From contig JANRJQ010000010.1 in assembly GCA_033763895.1 (NCBI GenBank), forward strand, positions 314,146 to 378,145: a stretch of DNA of 64,000 bases, in the 5' to 3' direction. Source of the DNA: Chloroherpetonaceae bacterium. Its GTDB lineage: Bacteria; Bacteroidota; Chlorobiia; Chlorobiales; Thermochlorobacteraceae. The position numbers and the translations under genes are program-made. This document shows positions 53,991-63,839 of this stretch, in pieces (position 1 is the stretch's first letter; each line of letters begins with the position of its first letter). The notes under the pieces are model-generated. The model saw only the letters and a list, made by a program, of their open reading frames with translations, searched no databases and was not told the DNA's origin.

Positions 53991-54986
53991 TTAACAGAGT
54001 TGAAATTGAATAAATTCTCTCTCTCGTTTTGCGATAAGTTGCTTTGAGATTTGAACTTTTTTTCCCGTTTCTAAATCGGGCATCAAAGCGAGTCTTTCAA
54101 GCATATCAAAATCGGGGCTAACCCCATAAATTGCAACAATCCGCTTCATACATTCTTTCTTCTCAAATGCGGTGAGCGAATTAAACCGAGGTAATTCTAA
54201 AATGCCCGTTTCTGCATGAAATGCGCCTCCAAGAAAGTGAAGAAAGCGTTCATCTAAAAAATCTCTGATTTCCTCTGCCTGTGAAGCCAATCGGGTTAGC
54301 GATGGTTTAAATTTTCCCTCAAAGCGCTTTTCTAATAATGGAATCAATTTCAGTCGTACAAAATTTCTGTCAGGCTCTAACGAGTGATTGGAGATGTCTT
54401 CTCGGAAACGCTGTTTAACTGACTTGAGATAATCATTTAATTCTTTTTTTGAAAAGGGGAGAAGCGGTCTTATCACGACACCATCAAGCAAATCTTCTCG
54501 AACGGCACGAATCCCCATTAAACCCGAAAGTGAGCTGCCCCGAAGCAAATTAAACAAAACCGTTTCAGCGTGGTCATCCAAGTGGTGAGCGGTTAAGAGT
54601 GCCTCAAAGCCGTGGGTTTTCATCAGCTCTTCAAAATAATTATATCGAATCTCGCGAGCAGCAGTCTCAACTGATAGCTTGTGGGTTTTGGCATATACTT
54701 TTGTGTGGAATGCACGTTCAAAAAATGGAATATCTAATTTTTTGCAAAGTTTCCTGCAAAATGCGGCGTCCAAATCGGAGTCTTTTCCTCGCAACTGAAA
54801 ATTGCAGTGAGCCGCTGAAATGTGAACCTTATGAATTCTTGAAAGCCGACGAAGTAATACAAGGAGGGCAACCGAATCTGAGCCACCCGATAGAGCGACG
54901 AGAATTTTATTATGATTGCACAACAATTGTGAGTAATTAAGATGAGATTGAAATCGCGCCTCAAACTTCTTATGAACAGTTTTCAT
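53991..54986 (-). CDS. tilS: tRNA(Ile)-lysidine synthetase
   Basis: A 331-residue N-type ATP pyrophosphatase that turns C34 of the AUA-reading tRNA(Ile) into lysidine. The PP-loop SGGSDS is at 33-38; AHHLDDHAETVLFNLLRGS and GIRAVRE are family motifs; a C-terminal domain follows from about 250 and is shorter than in E. coli (432 residues). ATG 54986 starts a good N-terminal part. It is monocistronic or leads to the TPR gene. Confidence 0.94.
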   Translation of the reverse strand: MKTVHKKFEARFQSHLNYSQLLCNHNKILVALSGGSDSVALLVLLRRLSRIHKVHISAAHCNFQLRGKDSDLDAAFCRKLCKKLDIPFFERAFHTKVYAKTHKLSVETAAREIRYNYFEELMKTHGFEALLTAHHLDDHAETVLFNLLRGSSLSGLMGIRAVREDLLDGVVIRPLLPFSKKELNDYLKSVKQRFREDISNHSLEPDRNFVRLKLIPLLEKRFEGKFKPSLTRLASQAEEIRDFLDERFLHFLGGAFHAETGILELPRFNSLTAFEKKECMKRIVAIYGVSPDFDMLERLALMPDLETGKKVQISKQLIAKREREFIQFQLC

Positions 54987-55118
54987 AATCGATTTTCAGG
55001 TTTTTAAAATTCCGTTATTTGCAAAGCAATAAAATTTACGACATTAATTTATTTCATAATTAAGTTTTTTGAGCAAAAAATGAGCCTTTTAACTTAACAC
55101 TTTGTTAAATCACTTTTA

Positions 55119-55149
55119 TTGGTTAATGAAAATGCGCGTTCTATCTTTG
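55119..55149 (+). promoter_or_regulatory. Bacteroidota-type promoter of the Oar-like receptor gene
   Basis: TTGG starts at 55119; TTG is followed by 20 bases and TATCTTTG (55142-55149). This is a full match to the -33/-7 consensus. Transcription should start near 55155, leaving an 80-base leader that includes CCTCCTAG (55170-55177), an anti-SD-like stretch. Confidence 0.75.
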
Positions 55150-55237
55150 CGCCTACAAATCCTCCTAGTATTAAACCCTTGTGATTGTTAATAGGGTCAT
55201 TTACCTGATTCAACGCATAATAAACAAATAAACAGCT

Positions 55238-58200
55238 ATGCAAAATCGTTACAAAAAGGTTGCGTTTGCCTTAATGAGTGCTCTTATGTTTTTGGGCATT
55301 TCGGAAAGTGCATTTTCGCAAGTTACAACCGGCTCAATGAGCGGTAGTGTTTTTTCTCGTAAGGAAGAGGCAGTAGTAGGGGCAAGGGTCGTCGCAACCC
55401 ACCGTCCGACAGGTTCTCGTTTTGGTGCAATCGTATCTGTTGACGGAAGATATTTAATTCGCAACATGAAAGTAGGCGGACCTTATGTGGTGAAAGTCTC
55501 TTTCGATGGCGGCGAATTTCAGTCCAAAACTATTGACAGCTTGTACATCGAATTAGGACAGAACCTCAATGTGAATGTTGTTTTGGAAGAAAAGAACATT
55601 CAAACGGAGGAAATCGTCATTACCGCCGATCGTAACACTGACATAGATCGTAGCAAAACCGGTGCTCAGATTTCAATTCCCGAGCGTCAAATTAAGAACT
55701 TACCTACAATCGCTCGGGACTTTACAGAGTTTGCTCGGCTTTCCCCTCAATTCAATGGCAATAGCGCCGGCGGAAGAAATAATCGCTACAACAACATTCA
55801 AATCGACGGTGCTGTTAATAATGACCTCTTCGGTCTTGCTGCAAGCGGAACGCCGGGAGGCCAAGCAAGCACATCGCCAATCAGTTTGGATGCTATTCAA
55901 GAATTCCAAGTATTGGTCGCCCCTTACGATGTTCGACAAGGCGGCTTTACAGGGGGTTTAATTAACGCGATTACCCGAAGCGGAACCAATAAAATTGAAG
56001 GTTCAGTATTTTCTTACGGTCGTAACCAGACCATCTTAGGCAATAGCCCCGACGGTTTAGGAACTGCACCACGCGATTTTCGAGAATTGCAAGCCGGGTT
56101 TCGTGTTGGTGGGCCAATTATTCAAGACCAATTGTTTCTTTTTGTGAACGGTGAAATTACCGACCGTGTGCAGCCAAGAAACTTCTTTGTTGGCGGTACA
56201 GGTGCTTCTGCTTTTGGCGTTGTGCAAGGTGTGTTTCCTAACGGGTTACCAGCTGATTCAGCCGCACGCTTTGAAAATGCACTACGTACTTTGGGTTATG
56301 AAACTGGTACAAACGGCTCTTTTGATGTAACGCGAACCAGTCAGAAACTCTTTGGTAGAATTGACTGGAATATTAGCGATGAGCACAAACTTACACTCCG
56401 TCATAATTATGTGAATGCCGCTGACGATAACGATGGCAGTAGCGTCACTCGGTTTTTCTATCCCAATTCATATTATGCTTTCAAAAGCACTACAAATTCT
56501 ACAGTTCTTCAGTTAAACAGCGTCTTTGGAAAGTTCTATAACGAATTCCTAGTAAATTTTACCACAGTCCGAGACCGACGCGAAACACCCGGAAGCACAT
56601 TCCCGCGCGTTCAGGTCAATGTAGGGCGTCAAACAACTGGTGCTCATGTCAATAGCGGTATCCAACTTTATGCAGGTACTGAAGAATTTTCGGGCAAAAA
56701 CAGTTTGGATCAAGATGTTCTTGAAATTACCGATAACTTCACCACCTTTTTAGGTGCGCATACTATTACGTTAGGTACCCACAACGAATTCTTCCGGTTC
56801 AAAAATCTCTTTTTAAGAGAATTTTATGGTGCCTATGAATTCAACGGAATTTTTGCTTTTGAACAAGCCGCTGCTTTAGCTGCTGCTGGAAACGGTCGAA
56901 ATCTTCCATCTGCGTTCAGACCATCCGTAACCGCAATTACCTATGGAAGAGCAGGCTTTCCTGAGTCGCCAATTGCTGAGTTGGGTGTTAATCAATTTGG
57001 CTTTTATGCTCAAGATGAATGGGCTGTTTCACCCAAGTTTACCTTGACCTATGGAATTCGTGTTGATATGCCTTTCTTTACCAGTGCGCCATTCAGAAAT
57101 GATTCTTTAAATGCCTTGGTTGCAAATCCAACTTTGCTTTCAAATGAAGCACGCGAATTAAGACCAAGAACGGATGTGAAGCTTGATAATATTCTATGGT
57201 CTCCGCGTGTTGGGTTCAACTACGATGTTACCGGAGATAAAGAATTTCAAATTCGTGGGGGTATTGGTGTTTTCACCGGAAGAACACCTTATGTTTGGAT
57301 GTCCAACAACTATGGTAATACCGGTGTTGATGTTACAAGAACAAGTGTTGCAACCGCACAAAGAACCTTTTTCTTAACGAATAGAGATAGTATTCTCGCG
57401 GCAATTGGCAATCCACAATTGAATCCAAACAATCCTCAACCTGCTACAGAAATTAATGTGGTTTCTGAAAATTTCAAGTTCCCACAACTCTGGAGAACGA
57501 ATTTAGCAGTAGATTATAAGCTTCCAGCGGGATTTGTTTTCACCGGCGAAGCGATTTACTCCAAAATTATGAACGACCCTCTGTATAAGGATCTTAACCT
57601 TCGAGCATCAACCTCGAACTTTATCGATGGTCGTCCTTTATATGGAACACCACTCGCCGCTGGTGGTAGTTCAACAAACCTTTCCAATGTAAACCGTGCG
57701 AATACCACGAATTTTACCAACATTATTTTCATTGGAAATACTGATAAAGGTTATACTCTCCAGTTAACCGGAGAAATTAGAAGAACAGTTGGAGAATTGA
57801 CAGGAGGCATTGCTTATACCTACAGCCAAGTGCGAGATGTTAACAGTGTCACGTCTTCACAAGCTATCTCAAACTGGCGTTTTAATGTGATTAGCGGAGA
57901 TCCAAATAATCCGGATGCAGGGATTTCAAATTTTGAACTTCGCCACCGCTTTGTTGCGAATATCAATTACGAAATCAAGTGGAACGAAAATTTCAACACC
58001 AACATCTCGCTCATTTATGTTGGCCGCGAAGGTCGTCCATTCTCTTATCGTTACCAAGGCGATTTAAATGGTGATGGTCAAGCGCAAAACGACCTCGTAT
58101 ATGTTCCATCCTCCCCAACAGATCGAATTGTTTTGAGCGGAGATGCTGCTTCACAAGCTGCTCAATGGGCTGCTTTGGATGCATTCATTAGCCGTGACCC

Positions 58201-58543
58201 CGCTCTTGTGGCTGCTCGCGGAAGTATCATTGAGCGTAATGCCGCTCGCGAACCTTGGAATCATCAACTTGATCTTCGGTTAACCCAAGGCATCTCATTT
58301 ATTGAAGGTCAAAATCTTGAATTGACCTTCGATTTACTCAATGTGTTGAACTTTATTAATAACAACTGGGGTCGGTTAGAAACAGCTTCAAACCAAAACT
58401 TTGCTTTATTAACGCTTCAAAGTGTTGATGCAGCAACTGGTTTTCCTGTGGTATCATTTAATACCAATAATACAACGCCATTCCAAGTTGATCCACTCCT
58501 TTCACGATGGAGCGCGCAATTCGGTTTGCGTTATTCTTTCTAA
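55238..58543 (+). CDS. Oar-like TonB-dependent outer-membrane receptor
   Basis: A 1101-residue outer-membrane protein. Order: signal peptide (1-28, ending AFSQ), carboxypeptidase-regulatory-like domain (about 33-115), TonB-plug domain with IVITADRNTDIDRSKTG and the phrase RNNRYNNIQIDGAVNNDLFGLA, then a large barrel ending in FGLRYSF. The pattern matches Oar proteins, which in Myxococcus and Bacteroidota are involved in adhesion, secretion or protease export. No SusD partner follows. The gene stands alone with its own promoter and a terminator 20 bases after the stop, so expression is probably substantial. Confidence 0.93.
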   Translation: MQNRYKKVAFALMSALMFLGISESAFSQVTTGSMSGSVFSRKEEAVVGARVVATHRPTGSRFGAIVSVDGRYLIRNMKVGGPYVVKVSFDGGEFQSKTIDSLYIELGQNLNVNVVLEEKNIQTEEIVITADRNTDIDRSKTGAQISIPERQIKNLPTIARDFTEFARLSPQFNGNSAGGRNNRYNNIQIDGAVNNDLFGLAASGTPGGQASTSPISLDAIQEFQVLVAPYDVRQGGFTGGLINAITRSGTNKIEGSVFSYGRNQTILGNSPDGLGTAPRDFRELQAGFRVGGPIIQDQLFLFVNGEITDRVQPRNFFVGGTGASAFGVVQGVFPNGLPADSAARFENALRTLGYETGTNGSFDVTRTSQKLFGRIDWNISDEHKLTLRHNYVNAADDNDGSSVTRFFYPNSYYAFKSTTNSTVLQLNSVFGKFYNEFLVNFTTVRDRRETPGSTFPRVQVNVGRQTTGAHVNSGIQLYAGTEEFSGKNSLDQDVLEITDNFTTFLGAHTITLGTHNEFFRFKNLFLREFYGAYEFNGIFAFEQAAALAAAGNGRNLPSAFRPSVTAITYGRAGFPESPIAELGVNQFGFYAQDEWAVSPKFTLTYGIRVDMPFFTSAPFRNDSLNALVANPTLLSNEARELRPRTDVKLDNILWSPRVGFNYDVTGDKEFQIRGGIGVFTGRTPYVWMSNNYGNTGVDVTRTSVATAQRTFFLTNRDSILAAIGNPQLNPNNPQPATEINVVSENFKFPQLWRTNLAVDYKLPAGFVFTGEAIYSKIMNDPLYKDLNLRASTSNFIDGRPLYGTPLAAGGSSTNLSNVNRANTTNFTNIIFIGNTDKGYTLQLTGEIRRTVGELTGGIAYTYSQVRDVNSVTSSQAISNWRFNVISGDPNNPDAGISNFELRHRFVANINYEIKWNENFNTNISLIYVGREGRPFSYRYQGDLNGDGQAQNDLVYVPSSPTDRIVLSGDAASQAAQWAALDAFISRDPALVAARGSIIERNAAREPWNHQLDLRLTQGISFIEGQNLELTFDLLNVLNFINNNWGRLETASNQNFALLTLQSVDAATGFPVVSFNTNNTTPFQVDPLLSRWSAQFGLRYSF

Positions 58544-58562
58544 TCGAAGAAACCTAATTATC

Positions 58563-58598
58563 AACAAAAAAGCACCGGATTTCCGGTGCTTTTTTGTT
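58563..58598. terminator. Rho-independent terminator after the Oar-like gene
   Basis: A 16-bp stem (58563-58578 with 58583-58598) closes an ATTT loop; the core is GCACCGG/CCGGTGC and T-tracts follow on both strands. It probably also ends the charged-protein transcript that stops at 58610 on the minus strand. Confidence 0.9.
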
Positions 58599-58609
58599 AT
58601 CTCAAAAAA

Positions 58610-58987
58610 CTAATTCTGTGTTCCGGCGGCGGGTACACCTGCTTCAGGCTTCTTTTCTTCCTTTTTTTGTTTGCGCGCTTCTCGACGTTCATTGGCCTTT
58701 GCTTTCATTTCTTCAGCATAAGCTTTGCGCTCTTCAGGCGTCATGTTTTTCATTTTTTCTTTGATCGCAGCGCGGCGTTCATCGCGGTTTTCCTTTCTTT
58801 CTTCACGGTTTTCTTTTCGATCTTCGCGTCGTTCTTGACGGTTTTCTTTTCGCTCTGCACGGCGCTCAGCACGCTTTTCTTGGCGGGCTTCTTTACGAGT
58901 ATTGGCGGGTGCTTCTTGTGCAAAAATGTCGCAAGTCGAAACAAGCAACGCGCCTGAAAGGATGGATAATAAGACTGTACGTTTCAT
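58610..58987 (-). CDS. Small exported protein of Arg/Glu/Lys repeats
   Basis: A 125-residue protein. Signal peptide 1-23 (VLLSILSGALLVSTCDIFAQ), then about 90 residues made almost only of R, K, E, N, D and Q in a loose seven- to eight-residue pattern (RKENRQERREDRKENREER), followed by MTPEERKAYAEEMKAKANERR and a Pro/Ala tail. The composition predicts a single long charged helix. The MTPEER unit recalls the LTxxQ-type helices of periplasmic Spy/CpxP chaperones. The Cys before the signal end (STCD) could make it a lipoprotein. Its repetitive DNA explains a long open frame on the opposite strand, which is not a gene. Confidence 0.75.
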   Translation of the reverse strand: MKRTVLLSILSGALLVSTCDIFAQEAPANTRKEARQEKRAERRAERKENRQERREDRKENREERKENRDERRAAIKEKMKNMTPEERKAYAEEMKAKANERREARKQKKEEKKPEAGVPAAGTQN

Positions 58988-59190
58988 TGTTGTAAAAAAT
59001 TTGAATTAAAAAAAAGAGTTACTGAGTAAGCTTTATAGTTTATCGCTCTCACAAGATTAAGACAAAAGAAGTTTTACACAGGTTTAATAGAAAAAAAATT
59101 TTTTCTGGCTTACAAACAAGTATTCATCTAATCGAAATTGGTTAAATTGAGTCTTTTCCAAGATAAAAGTCGGAATCGGGTCAAGATTAT

Positions 59191-61251
59191 ATGCAAGAAA
59201 AAGCACTTTCCCTATTATTTGAATTTCAAACCAACTTGGCAAAAGAATACCTTGCTTTGTTTTCCAAAACATTCCCTTGCACCATATCCGATTTTCTTTC
59301 TCTTCCATTTCCAAAGTCTCTCAATTTTATTCTGAAAAAGCAGATTTTTTTTACTTTCAAAAAAAGAATTGAAAAAGGCTCAAATCAAGAGTCGGACTGT
59401 TTGTTTGACATCGATACATTTTCTCTCAAAGAGTGGGGCAATTTCGAAAATGTCTTTCAAAGAATTGCACTTCAGGAGCGGTTTGTAAAAACGGTACTCC
59501 AAAAAGCAATTCAAGAATATGTTCAATTTCTTATCGCTCCAAAAAGCTATTGGGTGAATCAAATTTTTGGTGGTGAGGCCTATTCGAACCCAGATAGAAA
59601 AGTTAAAGTTGAAGCAGTAAAGACATTATTGATTTCATTGAATGATTACCCCTATTTAACCAATGTTTTCTTCCAATACCTTGAGCGAAAGCAACTTACC
59701 GAAATCTCTGTTGAACGATTTGAAAAAATCATCGGAGATATCGATCGCAAAGTTATTTCAACGTTTAATGTTGAAGATTTTCAAACACTTCTTACCCCAT
59801 TTCTTGTTTTTCCTGATCAAAAAGAAAAACTCTTGCCAATTGAACTTTTCAGGTTATTCTTTTATGAAAAAGAGCTGTATCGAGAAACAGAAATATTTCA
59901 AAACGCCTTAAACCGCGGAGTACTACAAGTTTCACTTTATGAAGCCATTGAGTTGATTTCGGGTAAAGAAATCACAAGGATGAGTAAAGTCGATGTTAAA
60001 CAGTCTGAGCCAACCAAAGAAGATGATCGCATTGAATTAAATATCGATAAACCTTTAGTAAAGCCTCAAATACCGAGACAAGAAGAAGACAATGTGACAT
60101 CGGTTATACTAACAGAATCGATGCAACAGCCAAGTCTTGAAAAACAAGAGCAAACGGTATTAATTCAGGATGTTGAAACTGAAAATAAAGAAAGCGAAAC
60201 CAATCCTCCATCTATCGAGAAGATCGATTCTGAAAATTCTCTTAAGTCAAAAAGTTTAGAGGGCATACAACCTAGCGAAGCATTTCAAAAACTATTTCAA
60301 GCTGAAGATCTGCAAAAGCTGAGGGATGAAATTGCTAAAAGAGAAGCAAACCAATCGAATTCGGAGAAAGAAGAAAAACATAATGAGGAGATGTTATTTG
60401 AAAAAGAATCACTCCAAACGGTTTTTTCAGAAACAAATTCGATAAAGGTTCAACAAGAAGAATCGAAAGAAAAGTTAACTTCTAAGGATGTAAAAGGAGA
60501 CGATTATCCACCGTTTGATATTTCATCACAAGTTCCTGTTCAAGCAAAGTCATTTGAAGAATTGCTTAAAGCGATAAAGGAGAAATCAGAAAAGATTCAT
60601 CAGAAAAGAGACATCGAAAAGCAAGAAAGTGAAGCATTAGAACAAAATCAAAACCAACCAGTTTCTCCCCTTGCCTCACTTGATGTAAACGAAATTCACG
60701 CTGAACAAACCAATCCTCATGTCGATATTTCAACACGGAAAGATTCGTTTTCAGCTTCTGAAGATACTGAACAAAGATTAAGTGAAAAGACTCCTCAAGA
60801 AGACATAAAAGCCAATCAAGAGCCAATTCAAATTGTAAATGAAGTCGTTGAACTTCAGAAAACGATTGATAGGAATGAACCCTCAAAATCGAGTCCTTCG
60901 CTTTTAAATCAAAGTGTTATGAATGCTCCGGTCATTTCAGAAAGAAAGGAACCGCTTTCAGGAGACTCATTTGCATACGAACCTTTCAAACCTCTTCTCG
61001 CCCCAGAACGAAGTGTCTCTATAGAAACTCTTTTCTCTCATGATGAAAAAAAGCGAATCGTCAAAAAGGTTTTTAGGGGAAATGGTGATGATTTTGATAA
61101 TTCAGTCTTAAAGCTCGATTCGTGCAAGACTTGGAGAGAAGCATCGATTTTTATCGATCAAGAAATCTTTACGCGTTTCAAAGTGGATGAATATTCTGAA
61201 GAGGCGATTTTATTTACAGATTATGTTTTTAATCATTTCTTCACAAAGTAG
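59191..61251 (+). CDS. Unrecognised 686-residue protein with disordered centre, upstream of ychF
   Basis: I do not recognise this protein. The N-terminal 1-265 looks folded, alpha-helical and rich in Phe and Leu (LFEFQTNLAKEYLALFSKTF; VFFQYLERKQLTEISVERFE). Residues about 270-590 are low-complexity, acidic and Gln, Glu, Ser and Lys-rich, with repeated short KE and EKQEQ runs, and are surely disordered. The last 80 residues are folded again: LFSHDEKKRIVKKVFRGNGD, TWREASIFIDQEIF and EEAILFTDYVF. That ending resembles the C-terminal helices of uncharacterised Bacteroidota proteins that I remember, which is not firm. There is no signal peptide or membrane helix. ychF starts 27 bases downstream. 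Confidence 0.8.
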   Translation: MQEKALSLLFEFQTNLAKEYLALFSKTFPCTISDFLSLPFPKSLNFILKKQIFFTFKKRIEKGSNQESDCLFDIDTFSLKEWGNFENVFQRIALQERFVKTVLQKAIQEYVQFLIAPKSYWVNQIFGGEAYSNPDRKVKVEAVKTLLISLNDYPYLTNVFFQYLERKQLTEISVERFEKIIGDIDRKVISTFNVEDFQTLLTPFLVFPDQKEKLLPIELFRLFFYEKELYRETEIFQNALNRGVLQVSLYEAIELISGKEITRMSKVDVKQSEPTKEDDRIELNIDKPLVKPQIPRQEEDNVTSVILTESMQQPSLEKQEQTVLIQDVETENKESETNPPSIEKIDSENSLKSKSLEGIQPSEAFQKLFQAEDLQKLRDEIAKREANQSNSEKEEKHNEEMLFEKESLQTVFSETNSIKVQQEESKEKLTSKDVKGDDYPPFDISSQVPVQAKSFEELLKAIKEKSEKIHQKRDIEKQESEALEQNQNQPVSPLASLDVNEIHAEQTNPHVDISTRKDSFSASEDTEQRLSEKTPQEDIKANQEPIQIVNEVVELQKTIDRNEPSKSSPSLLNQSVMNAPVISERKEPLSGDSFAYEPFKPLLAPERSVSIETLFSHDEKKRIVKKVFRGNGDDFDNSVLKLDSCKTWREASIFIDQEIFTRFKVDEYSEEAILFTDYVFNHFFTK

Positions 61252-61278
61252 AACTAATCAATAAGCTTATAAATACCA

Positions 61279-62370
61279 ATGGGACTTCGAACAGGAATTT
61301 TGGGTTTACCAAATGTCGGTAAATCAACATTGTTTAATGCGATAACGGCTCAACAAGTGGATGCACAAAACTATCCATTTTGCACGATCGAACCGAATGT
61401 TGGAACTGTCGCCGTTCCTGATAAAAGGATGAAGGATTTGGCGGGGATTGTCAATACAAAAATTCTTGTTCCTGCAACGCTCGAAATAGTTGACATCGCT
61501 GGGCTTGTTCGCGGTGCTTCAAAGGGTGAAGGACTTGGAAATAAATTTCTTTCTCATCTCCGCGAAGTCGATGCGCTTATTCATGTTGTCCGATGCTTCG
61601 AAGATAGCAATGTGGTTCATGTTGATGGAAGCGTCAATCCCAAGCGCGATATTGAAACCATTGAGACCGAACTGATTTTCTCTGATTTAGACTCCCTTGA
61701 AAAGCGAATTCCGAAACTTGAAAAGGATGCAAAGAAAGATTCAAAGTTGCAACCTCAAGTTGATTTCATGAAGCGAGTTTATGAATTATTGAATACCGGT
61801 AAACCGGCACGGCTCGCCGCGCAAAATGATGATGAAAAGGCGATGCTGAAATCACTTTTCCTTCTTACCTCAAAACCTGTATTATATGCAGCCAATGTCA
61901 ATGAAAATGATGTAGTATCCGGAAATTCCTTTACCAATGAGGTGGAAGCCATTGCAGCCATTGAAGGGGCAAAAGTAGTTGTGGTGTGTGCAAAAATCGA
62001 ATCTGAAATTGCGATGTTGCCCGAAGAGGAAAAACCTGAGTTTTTAGCAAGCCTTGGTCTTGAAATGTCTGGACTTGACCGCGTCATTCGAGCCGCTTAT
62101 GATTTGCTGGGATTACAAACCTACTTTACCGCTGGCGAAAAAGAAGTGCATGCTTGGACAATACGTAAAGGGGCGAAAGCACCTGAAGCTGCAGGGGTAA
62201 TCCACACCGATTTTGAAAAGGGGTTTATCAGAGCCGAGGTGATGAAGTATCAAGATTTGGTTCAGTTTGGGAATGAACAAAAAGTAAAAGAAGCCGGAAA
62301 GTTATCGATTGAAGGAAAGGAATATGTTGTTAATGATGGCGATGTCATGCTTTTTCGATTTAATGTTTAA
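61279..62370 (+). CDS. ychF: Ribosome-associated ATPase YchF
   Basis: A 363-residue Obg-family P-loop protein. The G1 motif GLPNVGKST lies at 9-17, G3 appears as [17 protein letters not shown], the G4 position is NVNEND (the non-GTP form), and a C-terminal TGS domain is seen in [17 protein letters not shown]. It hydrolyses ATP, binds the ribosome and acts in stress and redox control. ATG 61279 has only a weak ribosome site. The gene upstream is the unrecognised 686-residue protein; a DedA gene converges from the other side. Confidence 0.97.
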   Translation: MGLRTGILGLPNVGKSTLFNAITAQQVDAQNYPFCTIEPNVGTVAVPDKRMKDLAGIVNTKILVPATLEIVDIAGLVRGASKGEGLGNKFLSHLREVDALIHVVRCFEDSNVVHVDGSVNPKRDIETIETELIFSDLDSLEKRIPKLEKDAKKDSKLQPQVDFMKRVYELLNTGKPARLAAQNDDEKAMLKSLFLLTSKPVLYAANVNENDVVSGNSFTNEVEAIAAIEGAKVVVVCAKIESEIAMLPEEEKPEFLASLGLEMSGLDRVIRAAYDLLGLQTYFTAGEKEVHAWTIRKGAKAPEAAGVIHTDFEKGFIRAEVMKYQDLVQFGNEQKVKEAGKLSIEGKEYVVNDGDVMLFRFNV

Positions 62371-62418
62371 TTCAGTTCAATGAGGGGTGATTGATCAAAT
62401 GCGAAACAGAGCTAATAA

Positions 62419-63093
62419 TTAATCCAGTTTAGCGCTTTTCGCATTTTTAATCTTAAGAGTTTTCAAGTATCGATAACCAAAAAATCCAATAACACCAAGG
62501 ACAAGGACTGTGAAAATCAAACCATAAGTAGAAATATACTTTCCTAATGCTTCCCAGTTATCACCCAAAACATATCCGCCATACAATAATAAAATATTCC
62601 AAGTCAGGGCGGAAAGGCTTGCACATAATAAGACAGGAATCCGATGAAGATGAGATATTCCGGCTGCAATCGAGATAATTGCTCGTGAACCCGTCATAAA
62701 ACGATTGGCAATGATAAGCCAATAGCCATACCGAGTAAATTTTAACTTCACTGCATCCAAAGATTCAGGAGGAAAAAAATCACGAACGGCTTTTGCAAAA
62801 CCGTGCTGAATTTTTCCGGATTCTTCACCGCTTCCATACGCATAAAACCGCATGCCAATAAAAAAACCAACGAAATACATAGTTGCAAATCCAAGCACGG
62901 AACCAAGAGTAGCAGATAATAAACACCAAAGAGGCGAAAGATCATCAATAGCAATTAAAGACCCTACAAATGCTACCGGTAAATCGCCCGGAATGGGAGG
63001 AATAACATTTTCAAAATAGGCGATAAGAAAAAGAAAAATATAAATCGTATTGTTATCAAGCTTGCCAACAAGTTCAATCAAATCATTTAGCAT
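62419..63093 (-). CDS. DedA-family (SNARE-associated) membrane protein
   Basis: A 224-residue protein with about five helices. The family features are PPIPGDLPVAFVGSL near residues 30-44, GSVLGFATMYFVGFFIGMR, and FMTGSRAIISIAAGISHL, the DedA [F/Y]xxx[R]xxxxxxxG motif. DedA proteins are needed for envelope integrity and may move lipid carriers. ATG 63093 is chosen, seven bases after the purC stop; a frame upstream that overlaps purC is unlikely to be used. Confidence 0.93.
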   Translation of the reverse strand: MLNDLIELVGKLDNNTIYIFLFLIAYFENVIPPIPGDLPVAFVGSLIAIDDLSPLWCLLSATLGSVLGFATMYFVGFFIGMRFYAYGSGEESGKIQHGFAKAVRDFFPPESLDAVKLKFTRYGYWLIIANRFMTGSRAIISIAAGISHLHRIPVLLCASLSALTWNILLLYGGYVLGDNWEALGKYISTYGLIFTVLVLGVIGFFGYRYLKTLKIKNAKSAKLD

Positions 63094-63100
63094 GATAAAA

Positions 63101-63826
63101 TTATTGGCTATTTGAAAGCGATTGACCAAAAATGCGCCGATAGACTTCTTGATAGGCATCTTCAACTTTACCCAAGTCGAATCGGAAGCGATCTTTATCT
63201 AATTTTTGAAGGGTTTCAATATCCCATAGCCGGCATGTATCCGGGCTGATTTCATCGCCCAATAAAATTTCGCCCTTGTGTTTGCCGAATTCCAATTTGA
63301 AATCCACAAGCAAAAGCCCAACAGATTTCAGCTCCGTTTGAAGAATTGAATTTATTGAAAGTGAAAATTGACGAAGTATTTGAAGCTCTTCATGCGTCGC
63401 AAGCCCAAAAGCTTTGGCATGATCTTCGCTCATCATTGGGTCTCCGAGTTCATCGTTCTTTAAATAAAGTTCAACAATTGGAAATTGAAGTGCGTCCCCT
63501 TCAATAAGCCCAAATTTTCGAACCAATGAACCAGCTGCGATATTGCGGGTCACGACTTCGATTTTGATGATATCAAGTTTTTTGCAAAGCATTTCTCTTG
63601 GCGAAAGCTTTTCAACAAAATGGGTCGGTATTCCTGCTAAAGAGATTTTATTAAAGAAGTATTCTGAGAGTGCGTTATTGATAATGCCTTTATCGGCAAT
63701 CGTGCCTTTCTTTTGAGCATTAAAGGCTGTCGCGTCGTCCTTGAATTCTTGAATAATTAATAAGGGATTGCTGGAAGCGAATACTTTTTTCGCTTTCCCT
63801 TCATAAAGTTGGTGAAGTTTAATCAT
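63101..63826 (-). CDS. purC: Phosphoribosylaminoimidazole-succinocarboxamide synthase
   Basis: A 241-residue purine enzyme that joins CAIR and aspartate. Family motifs are YEGKAKKVF at 8-16, RNIAAGSLVRKFG, LVDFKLEFGKHKGEILLGDE and ISPDTCRLWD. Length is normal. It follows the partial gene at the window end by 13 bases and precedes the DedA gene by seven, so the three are likely one transcript. Confidence 0.97.
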   Translation of the reverse strand: MIKLHQLYEGKAKKVFASSNPLLIIQEFKDDATAFNAQKKGTIADKGIINNALSEYFFNKISLAGIPTHFVEKLSPREMLCKKLDIIKIEVVTRNIAAGSLVRKFGLIEGDALQFPIVELYLKNDELGDPMMSEDHAKAFGLATHEELQILRQFSLSINSILQTELKSVGLLLVDFKLEFGKHKGEILLGDEISPDTCRLWDIETLQKLDKDRFRFDLGKVEDAYQEVYRRIFGQSLSNSQ

Positions 63827-63839
63827 GTTTTATAGGTGT

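Noticed and set aside
58586-58957. Long plus-strand frame rich in Phe and Leu opposite the charged protein
   Set aside because: It is the mirror of the R/E/K repeat codons; no ribosome site, and it begins inside the terminator of the Oar-like gene.
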